From positions 1 through 6,643 of the forward strand of contig JAGBBI010000243.1 of assembly GCA_017938565.1 (NCBI GenBank): 6,643 nucleotides of DNA, read 5' to 3'. Below are positions 6,545 to 6,643 of this stretch, piece by piece. The translations under genes were made by a program, and so were the position numbers. Below the pieces are notes generated by a model. The model saw only the letters and a list, made by a program, of their open reading frames with translations. It was not told where the DNA came from and searched no databases. Every line of letters starts with the position of its first letter. Position 1 is the stretch's first letter. Source of the stretch: Clostridia bacterium (GTDB taxonomy: Bacteria; Bacillota_A; Clostridia; Christensenellales; UBA1242).

Positions 6545-6609
6545 TAACAACTTATTTACTCAAATAAGCTTCCGAATTATCGCTTTGTATTATAGATATT
6601 AAGTTGTTA
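6545..6609. repeat. 10-bp inverted repeat spanning the stop codon of the right-edge gene
   Basis: TAACAACTTA (6545-6554) is the exact reverse complement of TAAGTTGTTA (6600-6609), with 45 bp between. The right arm includes the TAA stop of the minus-strand gene. In that transcript the arms could pair, but the left arm overlaps the smaller hairpin at 6551-6568, so the two folds exclude each other. The function is unknown, and AT-rich DNA makes chance possible. Confidence 0.35.
6551..6568 (-). terminator. Weak hairpin, possible terminator of the right-edge gene
   Basis: CTTATTT and AAATAAG form a 7-bp stem around a 4-nt loop, extended by a G-U and an A-U pair on the minus strand. A moderately U-rich stretch (GUUAAUUGUUG) follows. 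It lies about 40 nt after the minus-strand stop at 6607-6609. The stem has almost no GC pairs, so the call is tentative. Confidence 0.3.
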
Positions 6610-6642
6610 CAAATCGGCAAATTGGTTTAAAACAGCTTCTAC
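6607..6642 (-). CDS. C-terminal end of a minus-strand gene cut by the window edge, possibly parB
   Basis: Reading the minus strand from 6642, eleven codons give VEAVLNQFADL and then TAA. This looks like the end of an amphipathic C-terminal helix, and the other two frames give either an early stop or an unlikely residue mix. The fragment is too short to identify a family. Its neighbour is a pair of parS sites, and chromosomal parS sites often lie in or next to the parAB genes, whose ParB ends in a helical dimer domain. I therefore suggest parB as a guess from context only; another origin-proximal gene is equally possible on the sequence alone. Confidence 0.4.
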   Translation of the reverse strand, partial: VEAVLNQFADL

Positions 6643-6643
6643 A

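Larger units (their letters stand above)
6303..6606. other. Non-coding region between two converging genes, holding two parS sites
   Basis: This stretch of about 300 bp has no open reading frame of note on either strand and no tRNA or rRNA pattern. It lies between the CvpA gene (plus) and the tail of a minus-strand gene. It holds two parS palindromes, a probable terminator, and a weak hairpin plus a 10-bp inverted repeat near the right end. I looked for DnaA boxes (TTATCCACA and close variants) and saw none, so the replication origin itself is not in the window. Confidence 0.75.

Noticed and set aside
6303..6606. Replication origin with DnaA boxes
   Set aside because: No TTATCCACA or close variant was seen on either strand; only parS sites are present.

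Overview
The window looks like a piece of a low-GC Bacillota (Firmicutes) chromosome, probably a Clostridia-type or related anaerobe. This rests on the AT-rich composition, clear GGAGG-type ribosome binding sites, a long FtsH of the Gram-positive kind, a DegV-family protein, a single-spanning type I signal peptidase, and parS sites identical to the Bacillus subtilis consensus. Tryptophan is encoded by TGG, and every gene stop seen is TAA or TAG, so nothing suggests a recoded TGA. I cannot name the genus.

Layout. Positions 17-5375 hold six tightly packed genes, all on the minus strand. In transcription order they are ftsH (TTG start), a secreted or membrane-anchored protein of 197 aa of unknown function, a 107-aa protein with two membrane spans, type I signal peptidase, a DegV-family lipid-binding protein, and a 189-aa lipoprotein. 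Junctions range from a 20-nt overlap to an 11-nt gap, and several ribosome binding sites lie inside the preceding gene, so this is almost certainly one operon with translational coupling. A 162-bp AT-rich divergent promoter region (5376-5537) separates it from a plus-strand gene for a four-span CvpA-family membrane protein (5538-6302).

Positions 6303-6606 are non-coding and carry the most striking signal: two perfect 16-bp parS sites (TGTTTCACGTGAAACA) with centres 114 bp apart. Each is the core of a longer perfect palindrome, 36 bp and 28 bp. The first also looks like an intrinsic terminator for the CvpA gene. The last 12 codons of a minus-strand gene enter from the right edge; its position beside parS makes parB a reasonable but unproven guess.

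How it fits together. The minus-strand operon joins membrane-protein quality control (FtsH), protein export processing (signal peptidase), a fatty-acid-binding type protein (DegV) and three small envelope proteins, so its theme is maintenance of the cell envelope. The parS pair marks a chromosome-partitioning locus and suggests the window lies in the origin-proximal part of the chromosome. I found no mobile element, CRISPR array, tRNA or rRNA.
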